64,000 nt of DNA, taken from NCBI RefSeq assembly GCF_008122205.1, contig NZ_PHNJ01000005.1, forward strand, positions 62,001-126,000. Direction: 5' to 3'. Source of the DNA: Natronococcus pandeyae (GTDB lineage: Archaea > Halobacteriota > Halobacteria > Halobacteriales > Natrialbaceae). A program made the translations under genes and the position numbers. The first letter of the stretch is position 1. Every line of letters begins with the position of its first letter. The notes under the pieces are model-generated. The model did not search any database. It had not been told where the DNA came from and saw only the letters and a list, made by a program, of their open reading frames with translations. Below, one piece after another: positions 24,023-32,758 of this stretch.

Positions 24023-25855
24023 ATGCACTACGGCTCTCCCGCTCTCGTCTCGGTGCCGGAGCTCTTCGGTTCGTCGACGCTGACGTGGGTACTCATCGGG
24101 ATCGCGGTCTACTGGTTTGCGATCATTTCGCTTCGAAACGCCGGCCTGCTCCCCAGCTACATCGGGACGCAGGGGCCCATCCTGACGTTCCACACGAAGC
24201 GCGGTCGGGAGTTCCTCGACTGGCTCGCGACGCCCAAGCGCTTCTGGCGTGCCTGGGCCAACCTCGGCATCGGTATCGCCATCGTCGTGATGGTCGCGAT
24301 GTTCGTCTTTTTGCTCTTCGCGGCGATCGCCGCCCTCTCCTCGCCACAGCCGACGTCGTCGGTCCAGCAGCCGCGCAACGTGTTGATCATCCCCGGCGTC
24401 AACGACTTCCTGCCGCTCTCGGCGACGCCCGGGATCGTCTTCGGGCTGCTCGTCGGCCTCGTCGTCCACGAGGGTGGCCACGGACTGCTCTGTCGCGTCG
24501 AAGACATCGACATCGAGTCGATGGGGGTCGCGATGCTCGCGATCCTCCCGATCGGCGCGTTCGTCGAACCCGACCAGGAGAGCAGCAAGGACGCTTCCCG
24601 CGGCGGCCAGACCCGGATGTTCGCCGCCGGCGTTACGAACAACTTCGCGATCACGATCATCGCGTTCGCGCTCCTTTTCGGGCCGATCGCAGGCGCGATC
24701 GCCGTCGCCCCCGGCGCCGCCGTCGGCGGGGTCGCCCCCGACTCGCCGGCCGCCGAGGCAGGTATCGAGCCGAACGATCGCATCACGGCGATCAACGGCG
24801 AGGAGATCGAGGACAACGACCACTTCCTCGAGCAACTCGAGGCGGCCGACGACGAAGCGATCGAGGTCGAACGAAACGGCGAGCAAACGGTCTCCGTCCA
24901 GCGGTCGCTCGTAGTGACGGCCGCCATCTCGGACAACCCGGGAGAGCTCGACACCGGTGACTCGATCTTCGCCGTCGACGGCCAGTCGGTCGCGACCGAG
25001 GACGAACTGCTCGAGGCCGTCGGTGACGACGAGATCGCGACGCTGACGATCGGCGCGGACGGCGAGACCACGGAACGGGACGTCCCGATCGGTGCGGCGG
25101 TCGAGATCGCCGAGGGCGGACCGTTCGCCGATGCCGGTGCACCGGTCGGCGAGACGTTCGTCGTCACCGAGTTCGACGGCGAGCGCACCTCGTCACAGGA
25201 GGCGCTTCAGGATCGTATCGGAACGACCGACCCCGGTGACGAGATCACCGTCGCCGGCTATCTCGACGGCGAACGCGTCGAGTACGAACTCACTCTCGGC
25301 GACCGGAGCCAGGTAACCGGTGGCGGCAGTGCCGGATACCACCCGATCTCGGGCATCTCCGGGATCTCCGCGGACGCCCTCGGCGTCCAGTACTATCCCG
25401 CGGAGGCGTACCTGACCGCGCTCGGCGGTGATGGAGACACCGACCTCGGTCCGCTCGCCGACTCGTTCCTCGGGAAGATCGGCTTCGCGCTGTTCCTCCC
25501 GCTCGCCGGTATCCTCGAGGTGCTCCCGTACAACTTCGCGGGCTTCGCCGGCGGTATCGAGAACTTCTACCAGGTGGAGGGGCCGCTCTCGGTCTTCGGC
25601 GACTGGACGATCTTCATGGCCGCTAACCTGCTGTTCTGGACCGGCTGGATCAACGTCCAGCTCGGCTTCTTCAACTGCATCCCGGCGTTCCCGCTCGACG
25701 GCGGGCACATCCTCCGGACGAGTACGGAGGCGATCGTCTCGCGGCTGCCGATCGACGCGACTCGCGGCATGGTCCGGGTCGTGACGACGACCGTCGGCCT
25801 GGCGATGCTCGCCAGCTTCGTGCTGATGCTGTTCGGCCCGCAGTTGTTGAACTGA
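24023..25855 (+). CDS. Site-2 protease family protein with PDZ domain (M50)
   Basis: 610 residues. Membrane helices surround HEGGH (residues 149-153) and IPAFPLDGGHIL (near 555-563), the two zinc motifs. Between them GGVAPDSPAAEAGIEPNDRI starts a PDZ domain (about 234-290), followed by a second, more divergent PDZ-like segment (SIFAVDGQSVATEDELLEAV). Such domains gate substrate access in RseP-type proteases. Single gene; start ATG 24023. Confidence 0.93.
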   Translation: MHYGSPALVSVPELFGSSTLTWVLIGIAVYWFAIISLRNAGLLPSYIGTQGPILTFHTKRGREFLDWLATPKRFWRAWANLGIGIAIVVMVAMFVFLLFAAIAALSSPQPTSSVQQPRNVLIIPGVNDFLPLSATPGIVFGLLVGLVVHEGGHGLLCRVEDIDIESMGVAMLAILPIGAFVEPDQESSKDASRGGQTRMFAAGVTNNFAITIIAFALLFGPIAGAIAVAPGAAVGGVAPDSPAAEAGIEPNDRITAINGEEIEDNDHFLEQLEAADDEAIEVERNGEQTVSVQRSLVVTAAISDNPGELDTGDSIFAVDGQSVATEDELLEAVGDDEIATLTIGADGETTERDVPIGAAVEIAEGGPFADAGAPVGETFVVTEFDGERTSSQEALQDRIGTTDPGDEITVAGYLDGERVEYELTLGDRSQVTGGGSAGYHPISGISGISADALGVQYYPAEAYLTALGGDGDTDLGPLADSFLGKIGFALFLPLAGILEVLPYNFAGFAGGIENFYQVEGPLSVFGDWTIFMAANLLFWTGWINVQLGFFNCIPAFPLDGGHILRTSTEAIVSRLPIDATRGMVRVVTTTVGLAMLASFVLMLFGPQLLN

Positions 25856-26097
25856 GCCGTCGACGGACGATTTTCTCGGACACACGGCAATCGACCTTCA
25901 GCGAAATCGGGTCCTTCAGGCGTGACTCTCGTCCGAAACAACTGGTAGGTAGCTCTACGAACCGATCGTCAGGACTTCTATCAGGCACCGGTAACTTCCG
26001 CCGAGTGGTGCTGAACAAGTTGCGTGTGTTCGGCACGTCACGAGGTGTCGAAGTGGGTTGTCAGATCAGTTCGACCTCCGTCGTATCCTTTCGTGGT

Positions 26098-26104
26098 GGA
26101 TATT
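26098..26104 (+). promoter_or_regulatory. TATA-like box of the Bat-type regulator
   Basis: ATATTTA lies about 28-34 bases before ATG 26132 and supports that start over the longer frame. The rest of the 276-base gap 25856-26131 shows no gene or strong repeat. Confidence 0.5.
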
Positions 26105-26131
26105 TACCCTCAGAGGGGCACAGTTCGGACG

Positions 26132-26791
26132 ATGGCTACTGAAGCGACGTTTACGGTTCCATCCGATCAGTTTCCCCTGGGAACCGTGTTCGAGCAACTG
26201 CCGGATGCGAAGGTTACTCTAGAGCGAATTATCCCGTCTCGGGACGTGGTAGTGCCCTACTTCTGGGTGCGAGGGAGTGATGTCGACAGTATCGAGGAGA
26301 AGTTTACTGACCATCCGGGAGTGAAAGACATCCGCCTCGTTGACTCCGTCGCTGACGAGTATCTGTTGCGTGTCGAGTGGACGCTGGATTATTCCGGTGT
26401 TCTAAGCACGCTAGTGGAGACGGGGATTCCACTCGTCAAAGCCGTTGGTACGAAGCAGCAGTGGACGTTCGAAGTGCGCGGCGACGACCGAAGCGATATC
26501 GCGGCCTTCCAGCAACGCTGTCGGGAGCTAGACGTTCCAATCACGCTGACGAAGCTGCACGCGCTCACACCGGTCGAAACGGAGACCGAGGCGGCACTGA
26601 CCGATACCCAACAAGAGGCGCTGGTGCTCGCTTACGATTGGGGCTACTTCGAGACCCCACGTGAGGTAACGATGGACGAGCTCGGTACCGAACTCGGCAT
26701 CTCACAGCAGGCCGTCGCGTCCCGACTCCGGCGCGGGATTAACCACATCCTCGGGAGTACGCTTCCCGAAACGGAGCGTCCAAACCGATAG
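26132..26791 (+). CDS. Bat-type helix-turn-helix transcriptional regulator
   Basis: 219 residues. Residues ~1-150 match the bacterio-opsin-activator associated sensor module (ERIIPSRDVVVPYFWVRG); residues ~160-215 are the HTH_10 DNA-binding domain (LTDTQQEALVLAYDWGYFETPREVTMDELGTELGIS). Family members regulate diverse stress and energy genes in haloarchaea; the target is unknown. Its base composition is somewhat less GC-biased than its neighbours. Followed by a T/A-rich stretch at 26795-26817 that may end transcription. Confidence 0.88.
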   Translation: MATEATFTVPSDQFPLGTVFEQLPDAKVTLERIIPSRDVVVPYFWVRGSDVDSIEEKFTDHPGVKDIRLVDSVADEYLLRVEWTLDYSGVLSTLVETGIPLVKAVGTKQQWTFEVRGDDRSDIAAFQQRCRELDVPITLTKLHALTPVETETEAALTDTQQEALVLAYDWGYFETPREVTMDELGTELGISQQAVASRLRRGINHILGSTLPETERPNR

Positions 26792-26858
26792 GTGCTTAAA
26801 AAGGGTTTTGTATAAACCAAGATACGCTGATGATGCTGGCCGTCCGCAATAGACGTAT

Positions 26859-27041
26859 ATGCCTGACGGGGAGAGCGAACGCACGCTTGCCGAATGTCTC
26901 GCCTGCGGTTCCGCCTATGCGGCTACAAGATGGACCGACGGGACGATTCAACCGATTGGAACGAAAAATGGCTGTCAGTGTGGGTCGACGGAGTTTCGAA
27001 TCGTCGAAGACCCGCCTATTACCGCTCTTCGAGAGGAGTAA
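26859..27041 (+). CDS. Small zinc-ribbon protein (60 aa)
   Basis: 60 residues. CLACGSAY near residue 13 and CQCGSTEF near 39 give four cysteines for one zinc site. This type of very small zinc protein is frequent in haloarchaea, often regulatory, but its target cannot be read from sequence. It follows the Bat-type gene on the same strand after 67 bases; a possible promoter (GTATAAAC) lies at 26812-26819. The gap 27042-27289 holds no recognisable gene. Confidence 0.7.
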   Translation: MPDGESERTLAECLACGSAYAATRWTDGTIQPIGTKNGCQCGSTEFRIVEDPPITALREE

Positions 27042-27289
27042 GTCGACTGACCACTGCTGCTCGTTCAGTACGTAGCGCGACTGCGCGACTGACTCATTTC
27101 AAACGCCGTTACGATAGGTTCTGGACGGATTGCACTCGTCGCGTTAGTATCGTTTGTCTGCACGCGACGTGAGTTGCGAAGGCGTATCAACGACGGATAT
27201 TTCGACAGGGGAGGAGGTTCCGAACAGTGGCTGCGGCCAGGTGCGACTACTCGAGACGCGGTGCGTCGAGACCCGATCCGTCCGCGGCG

Positions 27290-27814
27290 CTAGCTTTCCT
27301 CGTCGATCCCGTGGCGCTCGTAGAACTCCTCGGGCGTCTGCTCGATGCGCTCGAAGTCGGTGTCGAAGTAGTGCTCGTGGTGGCGAACGACCTGTTCGAC
27401 GATCCAGGCGCTGAACTCCTCGTTGAACTGCCACTCGCCGTCCTGCTCGGGGATTTCGAAGCGCTCGTCCGTCGAAAACGCGGCGTAGACGTGGAAGAAG
27501 CCGAGAATGACGTCGCCGAAGTCCCGGGCCTTTTCGGCGCCGGACGCTCTGCGCTCGCCGAGTTCCTCGTGACCGTCGTCGGTGAGTTCGAAGTACTTCC
27601 GGTCGGGTTCGTCCTCGCGTTCGATGCGCTCGGTCCACCCCTTCTCCTCGAACTTGTAGAGGATCGGGTAGACGGAGCCGTAGGACGGCTCCCAGTGGCC
27701 ACCGCTGATATCGCGGATCTCTTTCAGTATCTCGTAGCCGTACCGGGGCTTCTCCTCGAGGAGTTCGAGAACGAGATAGGCGATCACTCCCTTCGGCGGT
27801 CCACTCTTCCGCAT
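27290..27814 (-). CDS. PadR family transcriptional regulator
   Basis: 174 residues. The winged helix spans KGVIAYLVLELLEEKPRYGY to YPILYKFEEKGW with the PadR signature SGGHWEPSYGSVYP; the C-terminal half is helical and dimerising. PadR proteins repress detoxification or transport genes. A perfect palindrome CGTTTAAACG sits 10 bases before the start, between the likely TATA box (CTTTACG, near 27840) and the ATG, suggesting autorepression. Confidence 0.92.
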   Translation of the reverse strand: MRKSGPPKGVIAYLVLELLEEKPRYGYEILKEIRDISGGHWEPSYGSVYPILYKFEEKGWTERIEREDEPDRKYFELTDDGHEELGERRASGAEKARDFGDVILGFFHVYAAFSTDERFEIPEQDGEWQFNEEFSAWIVEQVVRHHEHYFDTDFERIEQTPEEFYERHGIDEES

Positions 27815-27823
27815 GTGACCCGA

Positions 27824-27833
27824 CGTTTAAACG
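27824..27833. promoter_or_regulatory. Palindrome in the padR-type promoter
   Basis: CGTTTAAACG, perfect 10-base palindrome placed where a repressor would block the transcription start of the PadR gene. Inference from position only. Confidence 0.45.
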
Positions 27834-27883
27834 GACGAGCGTAAAGGGTTTCGGTACCCGTCCTCGAGCGGATCGCGGAGCCG

Positions 27884-28405
27884 TCACTCGCTCCGGAGTT
27901 CGATGGCACCGGCCATCTCGTCTTCGTGTGTCTCGCAAAGGTACTGCTCCATCTCGTCGGTCGCTTCGGCGACAAACGTCGCTGTCTCTCCCTCGTCTTC
28001 GAGGAACTCCGAGGCGACGACGGGATCGGTCTCGTCCCAGAGGGCGAGGTTGTGGACGTCGCCGTCCCCGTTCGTTAGCTGGAACTCGTATTCTCGACCC
28101 TCGTAGAGTACGATATTCGGATTCTCTTCGTCCTCGATGATCGCTGGTTGTCGTCCGATCCAGCCGTCGGTGTCGGCCTCGAACTCGATCGTCGAGACGT
28201 CTTCCCACTCGTCCCGGTCGGATTCTGGCGGATCGGGATCGTCCAGGTCCGTTTCGTTCGTAACGGACTCGTCGGTCTCGTTCTGGTCGGGTTCGCCTTC
28301 ACCGTCTCCCGTCCCCTCGGTACAACCGGCGACGAGCGCGAGTCCGGCCGTCACCCCGATCAGCTGGAGCGCTGATCGACGCGACCGTCCATCGTCTCGA
28401 GCCAT
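27884..28405 (-). CDS. Halocyanin-like cupredoxin lipoprotein
   Basis: 173 residues. A Tat-type signal (SRRSALQLIGVTAGLALVAGC) ends in a lipobox Cys, so it is anchored outside the membrane. After an acidic linker, a plastocyanin-type domain shows the copper ligands: His in DVHNLAL and Cys, His, Met in YLCETHEDEMAG. A small electron carrier is likely. Divergent from pitA with a palindrome between them. Confidence 0.87.
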   Translation of the reverse strand: MARDDGRSRRSALQLIGVTAGLALVAGCTEGTGDGEGEPDQNETDESVTNETDLDDPDPPESDRDEWEDVSTIEFEADTDGWIGRQPAIIEDEENPNIVLYEGREYEFQLTNGDGDVHNLALWDETDPVVASEFLEDEGETATFVAEATDEMEQYLCETHEDEMAGAIELRSE

Positions 28406-28412
28406 CGGACGT

Positions 28413-28428
28413 GTTTCGCCAGCGAAAC
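28413..28428. promoter_or_regulatory. Inverted repeat between cupredoxin gene and pitA
   Basis: GTTTCGC-ca-GCGAAAC, perfect 7-base arms, 8 bases before the cupredoxin start and about 100 before pitA. It could be an operator for the lipoprotein gene. Confidence 0.4.
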
Positions 28429-28526
28429 GTATGAAGCGTCGGCCGACACTCGCGGGGGTGTCGCTACGCGACTGGCCGCCAGGCGAAACCCGTTCCTTCT
28501 TGGCGGCGCCGGCCCAACCCGCGTTC

Positions 28527-30095
28527 ATGGAACGACGGAGACCGCCACAGACCGAGGAGGGCTGGTACGTCCTGCACGATTTCCGGTCGATCGACTGGGA
28601 TGCCTGGCGGGACGCCCCCGAACGGCGTCGATCGCGAGCGATCGACGAGGGTATCGAGTATCTGTCCGGCGCCGAACGCGTCGACGACGCCGAGGCCGGC
28701 GACTCCGCGACGTTCGCGGTGCTCGGCCACAAGGCGGACCTGCTGGTGCTCCACCTGCGGCCGACGCTGGCCGAGATCGACGCCCTCGAGCGCCGGTTCG
28801 AGCAGACGGCACTCGCCGAGTTCACCGAGCGTGCCGACTCCTATCTCTCGGTAACGGAGGTCTCGGGCTACATGTCCGAGGAGTTCTTCGACGAGGAGAG
28901 CGAGGTCGAGGACACCGGGATGAAACGCTACATCGAGTCCCGGCTGAAACCCGAGATCCCCGACAGTGAGTTCGTCAGCTTCTACCCGATGGACAAGCGC
29001 CGCGGTCCCGAGGACAACTGGTACGATCTGCCGTTCGACGAGCGCGCAGAACACCTCTCGAGTCACGGTGACATCGGCCGGGACTACGCCGGACGCGTCA
29101 CCCAGATTATCTCCGGCAGCATCGGTCTCGACGACTTCGAGTGGGGCGTGACGCTGTTCGCCGACGATCCGACCGACGTGAAGGAACTGCTCTACGAGAT
29201 GCGGTTCGATCCCTCGAGTTCCCGATTCGCGGAGTTCGGCCGGTTCCTCTCCGCGCGGCGGTTCCCGCCCGAGCAACTCGGCGCCTTCCTCGCCGGCGAA
29301 CCGATCCCGCAGGACGACGCCGATCCGCACGGCGGACACCCGCACGGAGCGGGCGAGTCGGCACGCGGCGGCCACGGAGACTCGAGCGGTCACCACGGTG
29401 ATTCGAGCGGTCATCACCACGGCGAGTCCGGCGGCTCCGGCGACGACGAGGACGAGGGTGAAGAGGTCCGCAGCGAACTCGAGGAGATGGGCGTCTACGC
29501 GGGTCAGCCCCACGGCGAGGACGTCCACGCCGTCGTGCTCTACTCCGCGGCCGACGAAGACGAACTCTTCGACGAGGTCGACGGACTGCGGACGAACTTC
29601 GACCACTACGACACGCACGTGAAGACGGCGGTGTACGGCACTCGAGACGACGACGGCGAAAACGCGGTCGTCAGCCTCTGGGAGACCGAGCGTGCTGCCA
29701 ACACGGCCGCCGGCTTCCTCGCCGACCTGCCGGATATCGTTCGACAGGCGGGGGATGACAGGGCGCCTGCTGGCGCCGATGGCGAGCGGGGCGACGGCCC
29801 CGCGAGCGACGATTCCTGGGGGACGATGGGGATGTTCTACACGGTCAAGCCGGAACACCGCGAGGACTTCGTCGAGACGTTCGGCGACGCCGAATCGCTG
29901 CTCGCGGAGATGGAGGGCCACCGCAAGACCGACCTGCTCGTCAACCGCGAGAACGAGAACGATATGTTCATCGCCAGCCGCTGGGACTCCCGCGAGGACG
30001 CCATGGAGTTCTTCCGAAGCGACGCGTTCGCCGACGCCGTCGAGTTCGGCCGCGACGTCCTCGAGGATCGACCGCGACACGTCTTCCTCGCCTGA
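28527..30095 (+). CDS. pitA: PitA-type fusion: chlorite dismutase-like (HemQ) plus antibiotic monooxygenase-like domain
   Basis: 522 residues. The N-terminal ~250 residues (EGWYVLHDFRSIDWDAWRDA, ISGYMSEEFF-type and YPMDKRRG stretches) are the Cld/HemQ-like haem-binding fold. A His/Gly/Ser-rich linker follows at about 268-302 (GHHGDSSGHHHGES). The rest holds ABM-like ferredoxin folds (HAVVLYSAADEDELFDEV; GMFYTVKPEHREDFVETF). This is the architecture of haloarchaeal PitA. Related proteins act in haem synthesis, but PitA's reaction is not settled. Residues ~412-430 coincide with two DNA hairpins. A strong hairpin follows the stop. Confidence 0.88.
   Translation: MERRRPPQTEEGWYVLHDFRSIDWDAWRDAPERRRSRAIDEGIEYLSGAERVDDAEAGDSATFAVLGHKADLLVLHLRPTLAEIDALERRFEQTALAEFTERADSYLSVTEVSGYMSEEFFDEESEVEDTGMKRYIESRLKPEIPDSEFVSFYPMDKRRGPEDNWYDLPFDERAEHLSSHGDIGRDYAGRVTQIISGSIGLDDFEWGVTLFADDPTDVKELLYEMRFDPSSSRFAEFGRFLSARRFPPEQLGAFLAGEPIPQDDADPHGGHPHGAGESARGGHGDSSGHHGDSSGHHHGESGGSGDDEDEGEEVRSELEEMGVYAGQPHGEDVHAVVLYSAADEDELFDEVDGLRTNFDHYDTHVKTAVYGTRDDDGENAVVSLWETERAANTAAGFLADLPDIVRQAGDDRAPAGADGERGDGPASDDSWGTMGMFYTVKPEHREDFVETFGDAESLLAEMEGHRKTDLLVNRENENDMFIASRWDSREDAMEFFRSDAFADAVEFGRDVLEDRPRHVFLA
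29762..29803 (+). repeat. Two adjacent hairpins inside pitA
   Basis: GGCGCC-tgct-GGCGCC (29762-29777) and GCGGGGC-gacg-GCCCCGC (29786-29803), followed by GAGCGACGA like the tail of the M32 element. It encodes a DRAPAGADGERGDGPASDD stretch between the two ABM-like domains, where an inserted linker would be tolerated. Confidence 0.5.
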
Positions 30096-30099
30096 GGCC

Positions 30100-30127
30100 G
30101 ACTGACCGTCGCAAGTGACGGTCAGTC
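30100..30127 (+). terminator. Hairpin after pitA
   Basis: GACTGACCGTC-gcaagt-GACGGTCAGTC, a perfect 11-base stem five bases after the pitA stop. There is no T-run, so it may protect the 3' end rather than terminate by the classical route. Confidence 0.5.
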
Positions 30128-30175
30128 TCACCGATATCGACATCCGTTGATACGTCCGGTTCTAGCGTTTACTCG

Positions 30176-31504
30176 ATGAGCGAGACGCACGAGTCGATTC
30201 TGCGGCGGACGTGGCGCCGGTATCGATCCGTTCCAATTATCTATCGTATCGCAGTTGCGTTCGTTCTCGGGACCGCACTGGGAGCGACGGTCGGCGAGCA
30301 AGCGGGGGTTCTCAGCCCGCTCGGGGATCTCTTCTTGCGGCTGCTCGAGATGCTGATCATTCCCATCGTCGTCTTCACGCTGCTTGGCGGGATGCGGAAG
30401 CTGACGCCCTCGAGACTGGGGAAAGTCGGTGGCCTCACTGTGGGACTGTACGTCGTGACGACGACCATCGCGGCCGTCATCGGGCTCGCGGTCGCGAACC
30501 TGTTCGACCCCGGCAGCGCCGTCGAGTTTACCGGCGGCGAGGCACAGGAAGCCGAACCCCCGACGGTCACGGAAGTCCTGCTGGGAATCGTCCCCGAGAA
30601 CCCGCTGGCGGCGATGGTGCAGGGCGACATCCTCGCGACCATCTTCTTCGTGATCGTCTTCGGACTGGCGCTGACGATGGTCCGCGAAGCGACGAGCGAG
30701 GAGTCGATCGCGGACGCGATCGACGGCTTCTTCGCGTTCGTCGACGCCGGCACGGAGGCGCTGTTCAAGATCGTCTGGGGCGTGATGGAGTACGGCGTCA
30801 TCGGCGTCTTCGCGCTGATGGCCGCCGCGATCGGAACTGAGGGGCTCGGGGCGATCGTCCAGCTCGGCTCGCTCGTCGGCGTCATCGCGATCGGGATCGC
30901 GATCCACATGGCCGTCACCTACCTCGGCGTGATGACGATCGGGATCCTCGGCCAGTCGCCGCTGGCCTTCCTGAGCGGAGCGAAAGACGCCATGCTGACG
31001 GCATTTGCGATCCGTTCCTCGAGCGGTACCCTCCCAGTGACGATCACGAACGCGGAGGAGAACCTCAAGATCGACGAGTCGGTGTACGGCTTCGGCCTGC
31101 CGCTCGGCGCGACGATCAACATGGACGGAGCGGCGATCCGACAGGCGGTGACGGCAGTGTTTGCCGCCAACTTGGTCGGCGTTTCGCTGGGTCTCGGCGA
31201 GCAGATCCTCGTCCTCTTTACTGTGATCCTGATCAGTATCGGCACCGCGGGCGTTCCCGGGGCCGGCCTGATCATGCTCACGGTCATCCTGAGCGCGCTC
31301 GGGTTGCCGCTCGCGATCGTCGGCTTCGTCGCCGGCGTCGACCCGATTCTGGGTCGCATCGCGACGATGAACAACGTCACCGGCGATCTTGCGGTATCGT
31401 CGGTCGTCGGGAAGTGGACCGGCGCGATCGACTTCACTCAGGGAGTTTGGAGCGACGCGCCGACTCCAGAACACGGCGAGGAAGGTCTCGCTGCGGACGA
31501 CTGA
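30176..31504 (+). CDS. Dicarboxylate/amino acid:cation symporter (DAACS, GltP/DctA family)
   Basis: 442 residues with about eight helices and two re-entrant hairpins. RSSSGTLPVTITNAE is the serine-rich hairpin motif and GLPLGATINMDGAAI the cation/substrate motif of this family. It imports C4-dicarboxylates or acidic amino acids with Na+ or H+ in the plasma membrane; which one cannot be told. The family length is normal. Single gene. Confidence 0.94.
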   Translation: MSETHESILRRTWRRYRSVPIIYRIAVAFVLGTALGATVGEQAGVLSPLGDLFLRLLEMLIIPIVVFTLLGGMRKLTPSRLGKVGGLTVGLYVVTTTIAAVIGLAVANLFDPGSAVEFTGGEAQEAEPPTVTEVLLGIVPENPLAAMVQGDILATIFFVIVFGLALTMVREATSEESIADAIDGFFAFVDAGTEALFKIVWGVMEYGVIGVFALMAAAIGTEGLGAIVQLGSLVGVIAIGIAIHMAVTYLGVMTIGILGQSPLAFLSGAKDAMLTAFAIRSSSGTLPVTITNAEENLKIDESVYGFGLPLGATINMDGAAIRQAVTAVFAANLVGVSLGLGEQILVLFTVILISIGTAGVPGAGLIMLTVILSALGLPLAIVGFVAGVDPILGRIATMNNVTGDLAVSSVVGKWTGAIDFTQGVWSDAPTPEHGEEGLAADD

Positions 31505-31505
31505 G

Positions 31506-31694
31506 TCAGCTCTGTCCCGACTCGGCGGTCTCGTCGTAGAAGAAGTAGCCGGCGATACCCGCCAGACCGAGCACGAGCGTAATGTACGGCCAGTTTCCGG
31601 CGTCTCGGTCGGTCAGGAAGGCGTGTGCGGTCACGAAGATCGCGAAGCCGACGTGCGCGACCGCCGTCGCGAGCAGAAACGCTGCGAGGTCCAT
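31506..31694 (-). CDS. Small two-helix membrane protein
   Basis: 62 residues from ATG 31694. Two hydrophobic spans (AAFLLATAVAHVGFAIFVTA and YITLVLGLAGIAGYFFY) separated by a short polar loop. No motif is recognised. The longer frame upstream is Arg-rich and not believable. Convergent with the symporter gene, one base apart. Confidence 0.65.
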   Translation of the reverse strand: MDLAAFLLATAVAHVGFAIFVTAHAFLTDRDAGNWPYITLVLGLAGIAGYFFYDETAESGQS

Positions 31695-31802
31695 TATCGG
31701 TGTAGTTTGACGTGAATCCAATAGCCGTTTCGAACCTCGACTCCGACCAGTCTGCGATCGCTCGAGAATCTGTAGTTCCACATCCCGCTACGGCCGGGAA
31801 GA

Positions 31803-31829
31803 CGGGTCACCGCAAACCGCGGTGACCCG
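31803..31829. repeat. Perfect 11-bp hairpin
   Basis: CGGGTCACCGC-aaacc-GCGGTGACCCG. It lies upstream of the small membrane protein gene and is not placed as a terminator for either neighbour. Confidence 0.6.
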
Positions 31830-31992
31830 CCTGACTCGGGGGAGGGCAGGCAGTTGCACCGGTTTCGCCGCGAGCAGACGGTGGAACCGCGAGTCGGCTC
31901 ACCGGACGAACTGAGCGGGAGCGTCTTCCGTCGCTCCTGATCGACCGGCTACGGGTGTCGGCATGTCGTGGAGCGGTGCTTTCGCTCCGGCA

Positions 31993-32040
31993 CGAAACAA
32001 CCGCGGTTCGAGACAACCACGGTTCGAGACAACCGCAGTT
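31993..32040 (+). repeat. Three tandem 16-bp units
   Basis: Units CGAAACAACCGCGGTT, CGAGACAACCACGGTT and CGAGACAACCGCAGTT differ by one or two bases each and run directly into the hairpin chain, whose first stem starts with the same CGAGAC. Confidence 0.8.
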
Positions 32041-32136
32041 CGAGACGCCGACGGCGTCTCGGCATACTGCAAGACCAGCGGTCTCCTCGAGATCGCAAAC
32101 GCGACGCGTTTGCTCTTTCACGAGAGCGTCGCTCTC
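32041..32136. repeat. Chain of four hairpins with 3-base loops
   Basis: CGAGACGCC-gac-GGCGTCTCG (32041-32061), AGACC-agc-GGTCT (32072-32084), GCAAACGC-gac-GCGTTTGC (32095-32113) and GAGAGC-gtc-GCTCTC (32122-32136). All stems are perfect, all loops three bases. CACGAGAG (32119-32126) also pairs with CTCTCGTG (32144-32151). It is the same design as the in-frame elements. Confidence 0.8.
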
Positions 32137-32185
32137 CGACACCCTCTCGTGCTTCTCGAACTCAAAACGGCAAAATAACGGCCGA

Positions 32186-32572
32186 CTAGTCGAAGTCGTG
32201 GTCCGGGTCGTCCTCGACGGTCCGCTTCATCGAGTCGCGGCGGGATTTGGCGTCGCGACCGGTGGCCTCGAGCAGGAAGTCGTTCTTCGCGTCGACGGCG
32301 TCGCCGGCGGCCTCGAGTTCGTCGGGGCCGAGTTCGGTGGGGTCGCGCTCGTAGAACTCGACGCCGAGTTTGTCCTTCTTGCCCGAGTACTCGATGGTAC
32401 CGACGACGACTTTCTCGAAGACGGGGTTGTCGGGTTCGCCGATGACGAACAGGTCGCTCCCCTTGTACTCCTGGGTCTCTGTAATGGGGCCGAAGTAGTC
32501 CTCGACAGTGGCCTCCATATCGGGGATTCGCTCCTCGAGATACTCACCGCGGCGCATCTTGTACTCCTTCAT
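32186..32572 (-). CDS. DUF5611-type haloarchaeal protein
   Basis: 128 residues. MKEYKMRRGEYLEERIPDME, VEDYFGPITETQEYKGSDLF and KKDKLGVEFYERDPTELGP suggest a small alpha/beta fold conserved in Halobacteria (DUF5611 by memory). No catalytic motif. ATG 32572 is chosen because homologues start with MKxYKMRRGE and a TATA-like GGTAAAC lies about 27 bases upstream; an in-frame ATG at 32611 is possible. Confidence 0.78.
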   Translation of the reverse strand: MKEYKMRRGEYLEERIPDMEATVEDYFGPITETQEYKGSDLFVIGEPDNPVFEKVVVGTIEYSGKKDKLGVEFYERDPTELGPDELEAAGDAVDAKNDFLLEATGRDAKSRRDSMKRTVEDDPDHDFD

Positions 32573-32758
32573 GAATTGGTGATACACGGCGGAGTGTTTA
32601 CCTCTTTTCATAGACATCGTGGCCGTAGAACGAGTGGCGGCGCCGGTGAGCGCAACGGCGCGCTGGCCGACTACTCCCGAGGGTCGATCGCTCACTCGAG
32701 TGGGGAAGAGACGACGCGCTCGAGAGACGATGTTGCTGCAGGAGAACTCCGCCGGACG

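Larger units (their letters stand above)
31695..32185. other. Intergenic region dense in short palindromes
   Basis: 491 bases with no believable gene. It contains a strong hairpin (31803-31829), three 16-base tandem units (31993-32040) and a chain of four hairpins with three-base loops (32041-32136), each listed. All frames through it are low-complexity Arg/Ser-rich translations. Confidence 0.75.
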
